Source of the DNA: Cordia subcordata
Lineage: Eukaryota; Streptophyta; Magnoliopsida; Boraginales; Cordiaceae
DNA: 64,000 nucleotides
Assembly (NCBI GenBank): GCA_028554755.1
Contig: JAPTOF010000001.1
Coordinates: 33,437,501 to 33,501,500, forward strand
Reading direction: 5' to 3'
Below are positions 62,877 to 64,000 of the stretch, piece by piece. Both the position numbers and the translations under genes were made by a program. How positions within the stretch are numbered: the first letter of the stretch is position 1; each line of letters opens with the position of its first letter. The notes beneath the pieces are model-generated. The model was given only the letters and a program-made list of their open reading frames with translations, was not told the DNA's origin and made no database searches.

Positions 62877-64000
62877 GTAACATTAGGCGAGTACCATTTG
62901 TCAAACGGCAAGAAAATCCTTTCTCCATTACCAACCTCAAAGGAAATGAGTTTAAGGAAGGAGCCCCAATCTTTAGCAATGTTTTTTCAACGTCCCAGAC
63001 CATGAGGAAATCTCTTATCACCCGACAACGATCCATTATGCTTCTCTTCGAACTTAGCAACAATCACCTCTCTCCATAAACTTCCTCTTTCCATCAAAAA
63101 CTGCCACAACCATTTCTGGAGAAGTGTTTTATTAAAGATAAGAAGAGATTTAATACCAAACCCCCCCTTTACAATTGGAAGCTTAACAACTTCCCACCTC
63201 ACAAGATGGTACTTAAACTCACTTTCAGATCTTCCCCACAAAAATCGCTTTTGGACATCCTCTAGCCTCTTCGTAATAGAACCTGGTATACGAATGATAT
63301 AACCCGGAAGATTAGACAGAGTACTCTTAATGAGAGTAAGTATTCCTCCTTTAGACAAGAATTTGGTCCTACATCCCGCCAAACTTCTCTCAAATTTCAT
63401 AATCATGGGATCCTACACGCTAATATCTTTATGTTTGGCTCCAAGTGGAAGGCCAAGATATGTCAATGAAAGATAGCCCACTTTACACCCAAGTAAATAT
63501 GCAAGATCATTAATATTCTCCACATCTCCAAAAGGAATCAACTCACTTTAACAAAGGTTAATTCTCAAGCCTAACACTGCCTCAAATTGGAAGTAAACAT
63601 CAAAGGTTAATCATTTGCTCTTCATTCATTTCACAAAATAAAATAGTATCTTTCACAAATAAGTGAGAAATGACTATTGTTCTCCCGCTAGAGCCAACGG
63701 AAAACCCACAAAGAAGAAGATTATCTCAATCATTCTACTCAAAGCTTCCATCACTAGTATAAAAAGGAAAGGGAAAAAATGGGCTCCTTAACATAAACCT
63801 CTTAAAGCACGAAAGAATTCAAAAGGCTTTTGATTAATAACAATTGAGGAAGAAGTGGAAGAGATGCATTTCGAAATCCATTTACACCATTTCTCCACAA
63901 ATCCCATCCTTTTCAAGACATAAGGGAATCCCATGACAAATGGTTATATGCCTTTTCTGTGTCCAACTTGCAAATGAGCCCCTTCTTACCACTCTTTCAC

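Larger units (their letters stand above)
61780..64000 (-). mobile_element. L1-type LINE, 3' portion, pseudogene
   Basis: A minus-strand non-LTR retrotransposon lying upstream of the first visible TOP3B exon, probably in intron 1, and running past the right edge. Reading from 64000 downward: reverse-transcriptase motifs KLDTEKAYNHLSWD (about 63970-63920), KPFEFFRALRG (about 63820) and VMEALSRMIE (about 63745), then the post-RT region KFERSLAGCRTKFLSKGG, TLIKSTLSNLPGY and RFLWGRSESE (63240-63400). The zf-RVT-like end follows (IIWHLWRERYCR, about 62000). Many stops and frameshifts, plus two internal tandem duplications, make it inactive. The 3' end near 61780 is approximate because no clear poly-A tail or target duplication is seen. 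Confidence 0.85.

Overview
This is nuclear DNA from a flowering plant, almost certainly a eudicot. It is AT-rich, its genes are split into many short exons with GT-AG (and one GC-AG) introns, and it is filled with plant retrotransposon and hAT families. I cannot name the species from the sequence alone. Four host gene loci are visible. Nearly everything else is transposable-element DNA sitting inside introns or between genes.

Region 1 (1-20.7 kb, + strand) holds two tandem copies of an aldo-keto reductase gene. The upstream copy shows only its last three exons (1718-2861). The downstream copy is complete in five exons (6498-20683, 340 aa, full catalytic tetrad) and has been inflated to 14 kb. 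Intron 1 carries a 4.05-kb hAT transposon. Intron 2 carries a 442-bp TRIM retrotransposon and a second, nearly identical 4.08-kb hAT in the opposite orientation. Both hATs have exact 8-bp target duplications, and both transposases are broken at different places.

Region 2 (20.7-33.3 kb) is intergenic. It contains a split relic of the TRIM LTR, a decayed Ty3/gypsy element of Tekay/Del type (24308-31377) with odd inverted 40-bp ends, and a Tourist-like MITE.

Region 3 (33.3-40.3 kb, - strand) is a ten-exon gene for a chloroplast protein with two S1 RNA-binding domains (SRRP1-like, 409 aa). A tRNA-derived SINE sits in intron 1, and an in-frame potential cassette exon lies in intron 3.

Region 4 (41.9 kb to beyond 61.6 kb, - strand) is DNA topoisomerase 3-beta. 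Thirteen exons encode 838 residues; the first exon, with the N-terminal part of the Toprim domain, lies outside the window. Its introns host three copies of a mini-TRIM family, a Ty1/copia element with 5-bp target duplications, and the 3' half of an L1-type LINE that runs off the window end.

The two minus-strand genes are both nucleic-acid housekeeping genes. They are tandem but show no sign of functional coupling. The most notable structure is the head-to-head pair of near-identical hATs, which forms a potential 4-kb inverted repeat within one pre-mRNA.
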